Source: Silvimonas iriomotensis
GTDB taxonomy: Bacteria > Pseudomonadota > Gammaproteobacteria > Burkholderiales > Chitinibacteraceae
Length of the DNA stretch: 64,000 bases
Assembly: GCF_014645535.1 (NCBI RefSeq)
Contig: NZ_BMLX01000002.1
Location: 921,021-985,020, forward strand
Direction of reading: 5' to 3'
The notes under the pieces were generated by a model. That model was not told where the DNA came from and searched no databases. It was given only the letters and a program-made list of their open reading frames with translations. Each line of letters opens with the position of its first letter. Position 1 is the first letter of the stretch. The position numbers and the translations under genes are program-made. This document shows, one piece after another, positions 54,728-63,852 of the stretch.

Positions 54728-57055
54728 TTATTTTCCGGTTTCAGGCACAACAGGTTCAATGGCGGTTTGACGAAACAAGGGCGCCAGCAGCCAGACAAGG
54801 CCGATACCGCACAGGGTGGAAAAACCAAAAGCATGCAGCGCCGGGGTGTGGCTAAGCGCCAGCAAGCCAAATGACAACAGCGTGCAGATGGCGGCCAGCG
54901 TGACGGCCAGGTAGACGCGGCCGTCGTCCGGGTGTTCCAGCAAGAAAATGCCGTAATCCATACCCATACCCAGCACCAGCAAGAACGTCACCATGCTGAG
55001 CAACTGCAAGGGCATGCCCACCGCGCCCATGATGGCCAGGGTGGTCAGCGTTGCCAGTGCGGGCGGCAGCATGATACGCCAGGTCTGGCGCCCGTAGCGC
55101 AGCGACAGCACCGCAAACGCCACCAGATAGGCCCCGATCAGCACGCGCGTCAGCAATTGCCGATAACGCGTCATCAGGTCAGAAATTTCCGCTACCTTGT
55201 CTACCCACACCACGCCGGGCACCTTGATCTGGCCAACGCGCGCGGTGGCGGCTTTGTCGCCCAGGCCCTCCAGCAATACCATGCTGGCATAACCGCCGTT
55301 CTGCTGGCCCAGCCACAGATAACTGGCAGCCAGCGCGGCCGGGGAGTTGCTCCAGTCTTCAAAGCGCAACGGTGGTGTGGCATGGCGTTGTTCAGCCACC
55401 CACTCTGGCGCCAGGCCAATCTCCTCCGCCAGGTGTTCCAGCAAACCCGGGCGTTGCCCGATCGCCGTGGCAAACAGCGCCGCATTGCGCGCCTGCATGG
55501 CGGCAGAAGGCGCCCAGCGGCTGACCATTTCGGCGCCGGCCAGCTGGCCACTGGCAATCAACGGGGCCAGCTTGTCGCGCAGGGCTTCTTCGCGCTCCAG
55601 CACTTGCTCTGGCGTGTCGCCGCTGACAATGAACAACTGCGCCGGACTGGGCAGCCCCATCACGCGGCCGATGTCGATCTGCTCTGCCAGCAATTGCGGG
55701 TTGATGCCAGACAGCGCACGGATATCATCATTCTGTTTCAGTTGCGCCAGCCCGGTGCCGATCAGCAACGCCAGCGGCAACAGCCACCACCAGCGCCGCC
55801 CGTACAGGCGCGGCCAGCGTGCCAGCAAGCCGGCAATGGCGCGGCTCAGGGCGGTCGATTGCAGGCCTTGTTTTTCCAGCACCGGGAACCACAGCATCAC
55901 GGTAAGCCAGGCGCCCACAATGCCGATCACCGCAAACACGGCCATCTGCGCCAGACCAGGAAACGGCGTCAGCGCCAGGCCCAGATAACCCAGCGACATG
56001 GTCGTCACCGCAAACAGCATGCTCGGCAACAGTTTGCGGTAGCGCGCGGCAACGGGACCGGTGCTATCAATGCCGGACGCCAGCGCCAGCAAGCTGTAAT
56101 CCACCGCCACCCCGACAAGGCTGGTGCCGAACACCAGTGTCAGCATGTGGATATGACCAAACCAGGCCAGCGTGAGTACCGTGCTGACAAGGCTGCCCAC
56201 CAGCACCGACAACGCCGCCAGCAGCAAGGGCCGCAGGCCACGGAACACCACCAGCGCCAGCAAAATGATGCCCAGGGTCGAACCCACGCCGATGGTCGAC
56301 ATCTCAGCCCTGGCACTGCGCGCCGCGGTGGCCGCGTGCAGCACCACGCCAGCGCGGCGCAACTGGACATCCGGGTATTGCGCCTTGAGTTTTTGCGCAG
56401 CGGCTTCCAGCCCGGTCAGCACTTGTTCCTGCAAACCAAGCGAGAACGCGTTGCCATTGAGCGTGTACGGCAGCACCACATAACTCATGCCCTGGCTGGA
56501 GGCCCGCAGCAAACCGTCTTGCGGACGCACCTTGTTGGCACCGGCCAGGCTTTGCAGCCAGTTGCCAAAGAAGCCAAACGGATCATCCTTGAACGCCAGG
56601 GTGGCGCCGGCCACGGGCGAGTAAGCCCCCGCCAGCGCGCGTTGGGTCCAGTCGGTATCTGGCTGTTGCAGCGCGGCGGCATCCGCCGGTGACAGCAAAT
56701 TGTGCCGGTACGGCGCATAGAAATTGCTGATGGCAGACAGCGTCTGGCCCAAGGGTTGCGAGGTCAGCGGCAGTTGCGCGATGTCTTGTTCAAACATCCG
56801 CGCCGCAGCGGCAGCCCGGTCTGGATCAGCATTGCCCAGCATGAACACCAGATGGCGTTCGCCCTGCCTGGCCAGCGATTGCAGGGCGACCTCGGCCATG
56901 GGGTTGCGCTGGTCACGCGGCAACAGGGCAAAGAGATCGGTATCGATCCGCTGGCCCAGCGTGCCGCGCTCCAGCAGCAGTGTCAGGCCCAGCGCCAGCA
57001 CCACCAGCAGCCACAATGCGGCCAGCAAACGGCCAGGTTTATTCAAAGAAGGCAT
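54728..57055 (-). CDS. MMPL/RND-family exporter
   Basis: This 775-residue inner-membrane protein has the two-repeat MMPL topology: one N-terminal helix, a large periplasmic domain (about residues 35-245), five helices, a helix at about 420-440, a second periplasmic domain and five C-terminal helices. FGTSLVGVAVDYSLL and LGMGMDYGIFLLEHPDD mark the two symmetry-related TM4-type segments with the proton-relay Asp. It is the likely carrier of the aryl-polyene lipid out of the inner membrane. Its start overlaps the lolA-like stop by 17 bases. Confidence 0.9.
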   Translation of the reverse strand: MPSLNKPGRLLAALWLLVVLALGLTLLLERGTLGQRIDTDLFALLPRDQRNPMAEVALQSLARQGERHLVFMLGNADPDRAAAAARMFEQDIAQLPLTSQPLGQTLSAISNFYAPYRHNLLSPADAAALQQPDTDWTQRALAGAYSPVAGATLAFKDDPFGFFGNWLQSLAGANKVRPQDGLLRASSQGMSYVVLPYTLNGNAFSLGLQEQVLTGLEAAAQKLKAQYPDVQLRRAGVVLHAATAARSARAEMSTIGVGSTLGIILLALVVFRGLRPLLLAALSVLVGSLVSTVLTLAWFGHIHMLTLVFGTSLVGVAVDYSLLALASGIDSTGPVAARYRKLLPSMLFAVTTMSLGYLGLALTPFPGLAQMAVFAVIGIVGAWLTVMLWFPVLEKQGLQSTALSRAIAGLLARWPRLYGRRWWWLLPLALLIGTGLAQLKQNDDIRALSGINPQLLAEQIDIGRVMGLPSPAQLFIVSGDTPEQVLEREEALRDKLAPLIASGQLAGAEMVSRWAPSAAMQARNAALFATAIGQRPGLLEHLAEEIGLAPEWVAEQRHATPPLRFEDWSNSPAALAASYLWLGQQNGGYASMVLLEGLGDKAATARVGQIKVPGVVWVDKVAEISDLMTRYRQLLTRVLIGAYLVAFAVLSLRYGRQTWRIMLPPALATLTTLAIMGAVGMPLQLLSMVTFLLVLGMGMDYGIFLLEHPDDGRVYLAVTLAAICTLLSFGLLALSHTPALHAFGFSTLCGIGLVWLLAPLFRQTAIEPVVPETGK

Positions 57056-57641
57056 TCTCGGTCGCGGTCAGGCTCTGGCCGGTGGTGACGTCATGCATGT
57101 CGATCTGCGTCACGTCGCCGCTGGCGGCATTTAACTGGATGTGTTCCACCGTCCCCGCCCCTTGCAGCTGGATACCGGCAATCAGCTTGGCCAGCGCGGC
57201 ATCTTTGGGGGTCAGCGCCAGCTTCCAGTTCTTGCCGCTGACATTGCCCTGGGCGTTGAACACCTTGCCCAGCGAGCCGACATCGCCAGAGAACAGCGAA
57301 AACAGCAGGCCACTGACGGTTTTGACCGTCGGTTCCTTGTCGGCCGACAGTTTCATCATGACCTGATCGCCGTTCTTTTGCAGTATCTCGCCGCGCGTCA
57401 CGCGCAATGTGCTGGGGAACGGTTTTTCGGCCTTCCAGATCACACCGCGCTGTTTATCCACCAGGAACGAACCTGTGGATGTCAGCGGTTTTTTCACGCC
57501 CTGCAACTGGCGCGACTGGGTGAACTGGCCGCGGATCACCGGCGCATCCACCAGCTTGCTTTCAATGTCCTTGAACAGCGCGTCATCGGCCTGAGCGACG
57601 CCCGCCAGCAACAGGCAGGCAGCAAACAACAATGTTTTCAC
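57039..57641 (-). CDS. LolA-like outer-membrane lipoprotein carrier family protein
   Basis: This 200-residue periplasmic protein has a signal peptide (MKTLLFAACLLLAGVAQA) and the incomplete beta-barrel LolA fold (VIRGQFTQSRQLQGVKKPLTS as two blocks, then GVIWKAEKPFPSTLRVT and MKLSADKEPTVKTVS). In this setting it probably shuttles the polyene-lipid across the periplasm rather than lipoproteins. The start is GTG 57641, overlapping the thioesterase stop (GTGA). The 3' end overlaps the MMPL gene by 17 bases, and the two products probably work in sequence. Confidence 0.88.
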   Translation of the reverse strand: MKTLLFAACLLLAGVAQADDALFKDIESKLVDAPVIRGQFTQSRQLQGVKKPLTSTGSFLVDKQRGVIWKAEKPFPSTLRVTRGEILQKNGDQVMMKLSADKEPTVKTVSGLLFSLFSGDVGSLGKVFNAQGNVSGKNWKLALTPKDAALAKLIAGIQLQGAGTVEHIQLNAASGDVTQIDMHDVTTGQSLTATENAFFE

Positions 57642-58060
57642 GGGTGGGGCACTCCCAGTTTTTCATAAAGGATGGCTGGCGAGACGTAGCACATCTCTTC
57701 GGTATTCATGTCGACGGCCACTTGAATGGTGTGGCCGCGGGTCAGGCGCGCGCCGGTTTGCGCGTCGCGGATCTCGTAGTTCACCTTGACGCGGTTTTCC
57801 CACTCCACCACGCCGGCGGTAATGGTGATTTCCTGCTGATAGACCAGCGGGCGGGCGTAACGGATATTCAGTTCGATCACCGGCCAGACATAACCGGACG
57901 CCTTCATCTGCGGCACGTCGTAATCAAACGCCTGGAACAGCGCCGTGCGGGCATGTTCGAAATAGCGCACGTAATTGCCATGCCAGACCACATTGAGCGG
58001 GTCCAGATCATGAAACGGGATGGTCAGCGTGACCGTGGCTTCACGAATGGGCCGGCTCAT
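57638..58060 (-). CDS. YbgC/4HBT-type acyl-CoA/ACP thioesterase
   Basis: This protein of about 140 residues has a hotdog fold with the active-site segment PFHDLDPLNVVWHGNYVRYFEHAR, visible as HDLDP and HGNYVRYFE; the Asp is the expected catalytic residue. It probably releases the aryl-polyene acid or clears stalled chains from the carrier protein. ATG 58060 overlaps the ammonia-lyase 3' end by 20 bases; an upstream in-frame start at 58084 is possible. Confidence 0.87.
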   Translation of the reverse strand: MSRPIREATVTLTIPFHDLDPLNVVWHGNYVRYFEHARTALFQAFDYDVPQMKASGYVWPVIELNIRYARPLVYQQEITITAGVVEWENRVKVNYEIRDAQTGARLTRGHTIQVAVDMNTEEMCYVSPAILYEKLGVPHP

Positions 58061-59576
58061 ACACGCTCCAGGTTTGTTCACCAATCAACACCAGCAACTG
58101 CCGCAGCAGGGGCTCCAGCGCCACGTCTTCTTCAATGAACGCAATCGGCCCGGCCAGCGCAGCCACAAAGTCTTGCGCCTGGGCAGAAAGCGCCACGGTC
58201 GCGCCTCCTTCGCGCTCACGCAGCACCAGCGCCTGGCGCACGGTGATCAGCATGGCGGCCAGCACTTGTTCGGTCAGCTGCAGCACGCGCAGGCAATCCC
58301 GCGCGGCAATGGTACCCATGCTGACCTTGTCCTGGTTATGACACTCGGTAGAACGACTGAAAACCGAGGCCGGCATGGTCAGCTTGAGCGCCTCTGCCGT
58401 CCACGCCGAGACCGAAATCTGCAGCGCCTTCAAGCCATGGTTGATGGCCGCGCGTGCGCCGGTAGCGCCAGACAGGTTGGCCGGCAGGCCGTGGTTGTAG
58501 CGGGCATCGACCAACAGCGCCATTTGCCGGTCCAGCAGATCAGCCACGTTGGCGACCAGATTCTTCAGGCTATCCATGGCAAAGGCGATATGGCCGCCAT
58601 AGAAATGGCCGCCATGCAGCAGGCGTTGTTCGTCCGGATCAATCAGCGGATTGTCGTTGGCGCTGTTGAGTTCGTTCTCGATGGTGTCGCGCAGGAATGG
58701 CAGCGCGTCTTCCAGCACGCCGATCACGTGCGGCGCGCAACGCAGCGAGTAACGGTCCTGCAGGCGCTGTTCGCTGCCCACATCCGAGATATCGCTGCGG
58801 ATACGTTCAGCCACGCGCTGCTGGCCGGCGTGCGGCTTGGCGGCAAACAGTGCGGCATCAAAGTGATAGGCGTTACCGGCCGCACCGGCCACCGCCAGTG
58901 CGGAAATGCGGGTGGCCAGGGCCGAGACATAACGCGCCTTGTCCCAGGCCAGGCACGCCAGTGCAGTCATAACCGCCGTGCCATTCATCATCGCCAGGCC
59001 CTCTTTGGGGCGCAGTTGTAGCGGGGTGAGTCCGGCCGCGGCCAGAGCCTGGGCCGCGCTGACTGTCTGTTGCCCGACCACGGCTTCGCGCTCGCCACAC
59101 ATCACGGCCACCACGTAAGACAGCGGCGTCAGATCGCCACTGGCGCCGACCGAGCCCTCGGCCGGAATACACGGCAGGATGTCATGGCTGATCAGCGCCG
59201 TGAGTTGCTGCAACAGCCCCATGCTGACGCCCGAATACCCACGGGTCAGCGAGGCCAGCCGGGCAGCCAGGATGGCGCGCGTTTGCGGCGGGGTAAACAG
59301 TTCGCCCAGACCGCAGCCATGATAGGTATAAAGGTGATGCGGCAACTGGGCGACCAGATCCATCGGGATGCCGACGGTACACGAGTCGCCATAACCAGTG
59401 GTGACGCCGTAGATCAGGCCTTCCTCGGTCAGCAGGCGGTCCAGATAATCCGCGCCGGCGCTGACGCGGGCGACAAACGCCGGGTCATCGGCCAGGGTCA
59501 CGGCACGGGCGCGGCGCGCAACGGCCACAATGTCTTCGATAGTCAGACGGGCCGGGCCAAATACGATGTTGTTCAT
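58041..59576 (-). CDS. HAL/PAL/TAL-family aromatic amino-acid ammonia-lyase
   Basis: This 511-residue MIO enzyme has the Ala145-Ser146-Gly147 triad in GSVGASGDLTPLSYV that cyclises to the electrophilic cofactor, and the conserved Tyr in YGVTTGYGD (Tyr56). It would deaminate tyrosine, phenylalanine or histidine. The substrate-selectivity pair, His-Leu in bacterial TAL and Ser-His in HAL, aligns here with Tyr85-His86 (TYHGCGLG), so specificity is not predictable from those rules. In a pigment cluster it may supply a cinnamate-type aryl starter. ATG 59576 overlaps the acyltransferase stop (ATGA). Confidence 0.9.
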   Translation of the reverse strand: MNNIVFGPARLTIEDIVAVARRARAVTLADDPAFVARVSAGADYLDRLLTEEGLIYGVTTGYGDSCTVGIPMDLVAQLPHHLYTYHGCGLGELFTPPQTRAILAARLASLTRGYSGVSMGLLQQLTALISHDILPCIPAEGSVGASGDLTPLSYVVAVMCGEREAVVGQQTVSAAQALAAAGLTPLQLRPKEGLAMMNGTAVMTALACLAWDKARYVSALATRISALAVAGAAGNAYHFDAALFAAKPHAGQQRVAERIRSDISDVGSEQRLQDRYSLRCAPHVIGVLEDALPFLRDTIENELNSANDNPLIDPDEQRLLHGGHFYGGHIAFAMDSLKNLVANVADLLDRQMALLVDARYNHGLPANLSGATGARAAINHGLKALQISVSAWTAEALKLTMPASVFSRSTECHNQDKVSMGTIAARDCLRVLQLTEQVLAAMLITVRQALVLREREGGATVALSAQAQDFVAALAGPIAFIEEDVALEPLLRQLLVLIGEQTWSVYEPAHS

Positions 59577-60526
59577 GACGAGACTGATCCTGCACGCGAC
59601 ACCACCGTGCCCGGCTGTGCCCAGAAAGGAAAGAAATTGAACCACTGCAAGGGCGCAATACAGCACTCTTGCGCCAGCAGATCGGCAAACTGCTGGGCCA
59701 GTTGCACCGCCATGCCCATGCGGTTCTGGCGGGGCAACAACACCCGGTCTGACAGCTTGCGAATGGTGATATGCGTCTGCGCGTCGCGCTTGCTGGCAAT
59801 CAGCGCAAACAGCGGGCATTTGAGAATGCCGGCCAGCAGATAGGGGCCAGCCGGCAGCGGCGCTTCCTGCCCCAGAAACTGGACGGCAACCTCACGCCCC
59901 TGGTCTGACACCGGCACGCGATCGCCGGCAATGACAATGAACTCGCCCCGGGCAACGCGTTCGGCCAGCATGATGGCCGTGGCCGAGGACAACTCGGTGA
60001 CTTGCAGCAAATCCACCTGGCTGTCGGGCGCCAGTTCCCGCATGACGCGGTTGAATTGCTGGGCGTGGCGGGTATGCACAAAGATAGTCAACTTGAGCGC
60101 GGCGCGGCGTTGCCTGGCCAGCGCGCGGCACAGTTCGAAATTACCGATGTGCGAGGCGATGATCACACCGCCCCGCCCTTCTGCCAGCAATTGCAGCAAG
60201 GGCTCGCCGCCTTCCACTGCCACCGGGCCGATGCGCTCGGGCGCGCTCCAGACCAGCAGTTTGTCGATCAGCGTTTCTGCAAACGCGGCGAAATGGCGCA
60301 GCACGTTCAACAGGCTGTCTGGCGGTGTCTGGCCGCCGCTGAAATCATGCAGCCGCGCCAGATACTGGCGCGAGGCCAGCCGCGCGGTGCGGCGCGTCAG
60401 TACATACCAGGCCAGCACCGGGTACAGCATCAGGCGGAACGGCCAGCGACCCAGTTTGCGGTAAACGATGAACATGAACTTCATGCCCGAGACAAAACCG
60501 GCCTCGCCGATGCGCGCCCAATGCAT
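59573..60526 (-). CDS. LpxL/HtrB-like lipid acyltransferase
   Basis: This protein of 317 residues belongs to the lauroyl/lysophospholipid acyltransferase family. The catalytic HX4E motif is HIGNFE in IIASHIGNFELCRAL, followed by IFVHTRHAQQFNRVM and FIVIAGDRVPVSDQG. A single N-terminal membrane segment (about residues 15-50) anchors it to the inner membrane. In the cluster it would acylate the glycolipid part or the polyene ester. The start at ATG 60526 overlaps the glycosyltransferase stop by TGATG; in some other aryl-polyene clusters the two activities are, to my recollection, one polypeptide. Confidence 0.88.
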   Translation of the reverse strand: MHWARIGEAGFVSGMKFMFIVYRKLGRWPFRLMLYPVLAWYVLTRRTARLASRQYLARLHDFSGGQTPPDSLLNVLRHFAAFAETLIDKLLVWSAPERIGPVAVEGGEPLLQLLAEGRGGVIIASHIGNFELCRALARQRRAALKLTIFVHTRHAQQFNRVMRELAPDSQVDLLQVTELSSATAIMLAERVARGEFIVIAGDRVPVSDQGREVAVQFLGQEAPLPAGPYLLAGILKCPLFALIASKRDAQTHITIRKLSDRVLLPRQNRMGMAVQLAQQFADLLAQECCIAPLQWFNFFPFWAQPGTVVSRAGSVSS

Positions 60527-61278
60527 CACGCTCTCCGCATGGCCGCGCGGCCATTGAGAATGCGCCACAACAACATGGGCAGCCGCAGCAGCATGCCCAG
60601 AAACAGGCGTGTGTGCATGGCGGTAATACGCAGGTTGTCCCGCAGCAGATCAAAGTGCGAGACGCCATCAAGCGGGTAGCTCACCCGCACCGGCGTATTG
60701 ACGACGTGAACGCCGGCCCAGTCCAGCCGCACCAGGATTTCGGTATCAAAATCCATGCGCAGCCCGATATGCGCCCGGCCGATCAACGCCAGCGTGGGCG
60801 GCAGCGGGTAGATGCGCAGGCCGCACATCGAGTCCTTGATGCGCAAGGACAGCGTATTGAGCCACACCAGTACGTGCGTGACATAGCGGCCGTAAAGACG
60901 CGACCGGGGGACGGATGCGTCATAGACCGGATACGCAGCGATGACGTCATCCGGATATTGCCGGGCCAGGGCGAGGATATGCGGCAAATCCGCGATCTCG
61001 TGCTGGCCGTCTGAATCAATCTGCAGCGCATGGCTGTAACCCAGTTGGGCCGCCAGCCGCATGCCGGTCATGACCGCCGCGCCCTTGCCCAGGTTTTGCG
61101 CGTGGCGCGTCAGCGTCATGCCCGGTTGCGTGGCCAGTTCATCCAGCACCGCAGCGCACAGCGGGTCGCTGCCGTCGTCGACCAGAATCACGGGCAGCTC
61201 AAGCTCACGCAGCTTGCCGACCACCTGACCAATCGCCCGCTCATGGTTGTACACCGGGATGACAACGGCGAGCTTCAT
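60526..61278 (-). CDS. Family 2 glycosyltransferase
   Basis: This 250-residue GT-A enzyme has VVIPVYNHERAIGQVV, ILVDDGSD and the DXD-containing QIDSDGQHEI, with an acceptor-side hydrophobic C-terminus (RLFLGMLLRLPMLLW) that may associate with the membrane. It resembles polyprenol-phosphate sugar transferases. It probably adds a sugar to the lipid that carries the polyene. The start overlaps the ligase stop by ATGA and its stop overlaps the acyltransferase start. Confidence 0.9.
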   Translation of the reverse strand: MKLAVVIPVYNHERAIGQVVGKLRELELPVILVDDGSDPLCAAVLDELATQPGMTLTRHAQNLGKGAAVMTGMRLAAQLGYSHALQIDSDGQHEIADLPHILALARQYPDDVIAAYPVYDASVPRSRLYGRYVTHVLVWLNTLSLRIKDSMCGLRIYPLPPTLALIGRAHIGLRMDFDTEILVRLDWAGVHVVNTPVRVSYPLDGVSHFDLLRDNLRITAMHTRLFLGMLLRLPMLLWRILNGRAAMRRA

Positions 61279-62960
61279 GCGGCCTCTCCAAACACAATCC
61301 GGCCGCTGGAATGCGTGCGCCCGCCCGTGCTGTAACTGAACGCAAGTTGCTGCTTGTCGGCGCGGTAACGCAAGGTCAGCGTGACTTCGGCTCCCGGCAG
61401 GATCACGTGCTGGAACTTGATGGCATCCATGCCTTTAAACGCAGGCGGCATGGCAAACAGCGCCCGGCCGAAATGCACGGCCCAGTGCAGTTGCGCCACT
61501 CCGGGCAAAACGGCGGCCTCTTTGAAATGGCCTTCAAAATGGGCCAGATCAGGCGTAATGGCCAGCGTGAGAACAGTCGCGTCCTCGGTGGTGTGCGTGG
61601 CCAGGACCTGCGGCCAGCGCGGTTTTTCAAACAACATGCGTACATCCAGTTCGGTGGTTTTGCCCATGCTGGTCTGGGGCAAGGCCTCTACAAAGCGCCA
61701 GCGCCGTGGCAAACCCACCCGTTCCACACCTTGCGCCAGATGCTCACGCAGCGCATGGATCAGCGCCTTGCGCCCGGCCTGCGCCAGTTGCCGCTGGCCG
61801 GCGTCGTTCAATACCAGGGCCGCGCCCAGTTCAACCCGGGCGCCTTCCAGCACAATCACCCGCGCCTCGCTGACAAGGCCGGTGCTGAACAGCGCCGTTT
61901 CCAGCGCGGTGAGCGATATCCGTTTTTCTTCAATTTTGGCAATGCGGTCAGCCCGGCCCAGCAAGACAAAGCGGCCATCGGCATCAAAGCGCATGCGATC
62001 AGCGGTGACGTACCAGGCGGCGTCCGGCAGATAGGCCGAGCGCAATTGCAGCAGGCCGTCTTCTGTTTGCGCCACGTCCACCCCCGGCAGCGCTTGCCAC
62101 GGGTGATCAGGGTGATTGCGCCAGGCAATGCCGCCGGTTTCCGAACTCCCGAAAATCTCACGCGTGGCAAGGCCGGTGCGTTCCCGCAGATGATGCGAAG
62201 CGGCGGCCGGCAGCGGGCCGCCTGACGAAAACACCGCCTGGCAGCGGGCGGCAAATGCACTCAGATCCACCTGATCAGGCAGGCGCTTGAGAAACGCCGG
62301 GCTGCTGACCAGCACTAGCGGCGTGTTGCCGGGCCATTGCGCCAGTTCTTCGGCAAAGGTCAGCAGGTGCGCGGCAAATGGCCGGCCGGCGACCAGCGGC
62401 CAGATAATGCGGAACAACAAACCATACAGATGCTGTTGCGAGACCGTGGCCACCACGCACGCCTGGCGGGATATCTGCCCGCCGAACACCCCCTCCTGCG
62501 CGCGCATTTCGTCATCAAGCTGCGCCAGTTTTTTGGGAATGCGGCCAGGTTCCCCGGTCGAGCCAGAGGTAAACACTTCTACCGCGCGCAGTTCAGGAGC
62601 CAATGCGGTCAGGGTGAGTGGCGCGGCATCAGCCCAACGGGTGATGTCGGCGTCGGCAAACTCCCCCACCAGCGCCACCGAGAGGGCTTTGACCCGCGCG
62701 GTGGTTTGCGGCGTGTTGTCACCCGGCAAGATGACACAGCGGCCGGCATGCCAGGCACCCAGCAGCCAGACGCAGGCCTGATAGCAATCCGTGCTGTAGA
62801 GCGCGACATCGCCGGCGGGCAGTGCAAAGAGCGTGGCGGCCGCACGGGCAACATCGGCCCGCCACTGGCCACGCGTGATCAACGCACCACGGACATACGC
62901 CAGCGGCAGATCATCCGCCCCGGCCAGCGCCCCCGTCACCAGAGAGAAACACTCAGCCAT
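61275..62960 (-). CDS. Acyl-CoA/ACP ligase fused to a hotdog dehydratase domain
   Basis: This 561-residue protein has an ANL adenylation domain (about residues 1-455) with the P-loop VFTSGSTGEP, FGSSETGGIAWR, the hinge GRADRIAKIEEKR and a C-terminal Lys in SMGKT. A FabA/FabZ-like hotdog follows (about 460-561) with HFEGHFKEAAVLPGVAQL, where the first His is the likely catalytic residue. The ligase would activate the aryl acid starter and load it on the carrier protein. Fusion with the dehydratase makes starter loading and the first dehydration part of one polypeptide. It overlaps the membrane-protein gene by 8 bases. Confidence 0.88.
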   Translation of the reverse strand: MAECFSLVTGALAGADDLPLAYVRGALITRGQWRADVARAAATLFALPAGDVALYSTDCYQACVWLLGAWHAGRCVILPGDNTPQTTARVKALSVALVGEFADADITRWADAAPLTLTALAPELRAVEVFTSGSTGEPGRIPKKLAQLDDEMRAQEGVFGGQISRQACVVATVSQQHLYGLLFRIIWPLVAGRPFAAHLLTFAEELAQWPGNTPLVLVSSPAFLKRLPDQVDLSAFAARCQAVFSSGGPLPAAASHHLRERTGLATREIFGSSETGGIAWRNHPDHPWQALPGVDVAQTEDGLLQLRSAYLPDAAWYVTADRMRFDADGRFVLLGRADRIAKIEEKRISLTALETALFSTGLVSEARVIVLEGARVELGAALVLNDAGQRQLAQAGRKALIHALREHLAQGVERVGLPRRWRFVEALPQTSMGKTTELDVRMLFEKPRWPQVLATHTTEDATVLTLAITPDLAHFEGHFKEAAVLPGVAQLHWAVHFGRALFAMPPAFKGMDAIKFQHVILPGAEVTLTLRYRADKQQLAFSYSTGGRTHSSGRIVFGEAA

Positions 62961-63483
62961 GACGACGCACCCGCTGGCGAATCAACCATTCGCCGCCCAG
63001 CATCAGCCCGATCAGCCCGTAGGCGATCAAGCCGTTATAGATAGACCACACCCGCGCATCGCCATACAGCGCAGTGGCAAGCGCAATCAGCCCGTTGGCG
63101 GCAAAAAACACGCACCAGGCCACCGTGACACGGCGGGTGTAACGCACGCCGGATTCCGGCAGATCAGGTTCAGTCAGACGGGCAATCCGTTCAATCATGG
63201 TTTGCGGCGCTTTCAGACTCAGCGCAAAAACAATCAGCATGGCAAGGTTGACCAGCACCGGGTACAAGCGCACCGGCAAATCAGAGCGCAGCAGCAAGGC
63301 CAGTACGCCGAACACTGCCGCAGCCGGCGCCAGCCAGGACAAACCCGGCAACAGGGCGCGACGGCGCCACGCAAACGGCAGCAACACGACACCCACCAGC
63401 CAGAGCGGCCAGCCCAGGGCGTGAAACAGCCAGAACAGCGCAGGAATGATCAGGCCGGCAAGCGCGGCAAGCCATGCGGGCAT
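62953..63483 (-). CDS. Polytopic membrane protein (COG4648 type) of the aryl-polyene cluster
   Basis: This 176-residue protein has five or six hydrophobic helices (WLAALAGLIIPALFWLF, LVGVVLLPF, LAPAAAVFGVLALLL, VLVNLAMLIVFALSL, VAWCVFFAANGLIALATAL, GLIAYGLIGLMLGGEWLI). Proteins of this type are regular members of aryl-polyene clusters between the carrier proteins and the ligase. The function is unknown; membrane recruitment of the soluble enzymes is one idea. ATG 63483 is chosen on family length; a TTG at 63516 has AAGCGG close upstream. Confidence 0.82.
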   Translation of the reverse strand: MPAWLAALAGLIIPALFWLFHALGWPLWLVGVVLLPFAWRRRALLPGLSWLAPAAAVFGVLALLLRSDLPVRLYPVLVNLAMLIVFALSLKAPQTMIERIARLTEPDLPESGVRYTRRVTVAWCVFFAANGLIALATALYGDARVWSIYNGLIAYGLIGLMLGGEWLIRQRVRRHG

Positions 63484-63522
63484 ATCAGCAGACCAGCAAC
63501 AAGGTGATCGTCGCAATACCGC

Positions 63523-63786
63523 TTAGTGCTGGATCAGCTGGTAAACAGCTTCCACCACATCGTTGATCGTGCGCACCGACTTGAACGCCTCGGGCTGCAG
63601 GCGCTTGCCGGTGACTTGCTTGAGTTTCACGATCAGGTCGACAGCGTCGATGCTGTCGATATCCAGATCTTCATACAGGCGCGCATCCGGGCTGATGCGG
63701 GCGGGATCGGTCTCAAACGACTCGACCAGATCTTTGGCGATCCAGTTATAGATTTCTTCTTTGGTCATGCTTGTCACAGTGCTCAT
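63523..63786 (-). CDS. Acyl carrier protein, aryl-polyene cluster
   Basis: This 87-residue carrier protein has the phosphopantetheine serine at Ser45 in DLDIDSIDAVDLIVKL. It holds the growing chain for the ketosynthase, ketoreductase and dehydratase. AAGGA lies 7 bases before ATG 63786. A second carrier gene lies 66 bases upstream; paired ACPs are typical of this pathway. Confidence 0.95.
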   Translation of the reverse strand: MSTVTSMTKEEIYNWIAKDLVESFETDPARISPDARLYEDLDIDSIDAVDLIVKLKQVTGKRLQPEAFKSVRTINDVVEAVYQLIQH

Positions 63787-63852
63787 GGCTTCATCCTTGC
63801 GGCGGCAGGTGGTTTTGCCGGCGCTTTGCCAGCAATCTGCATTTGTTATCTG

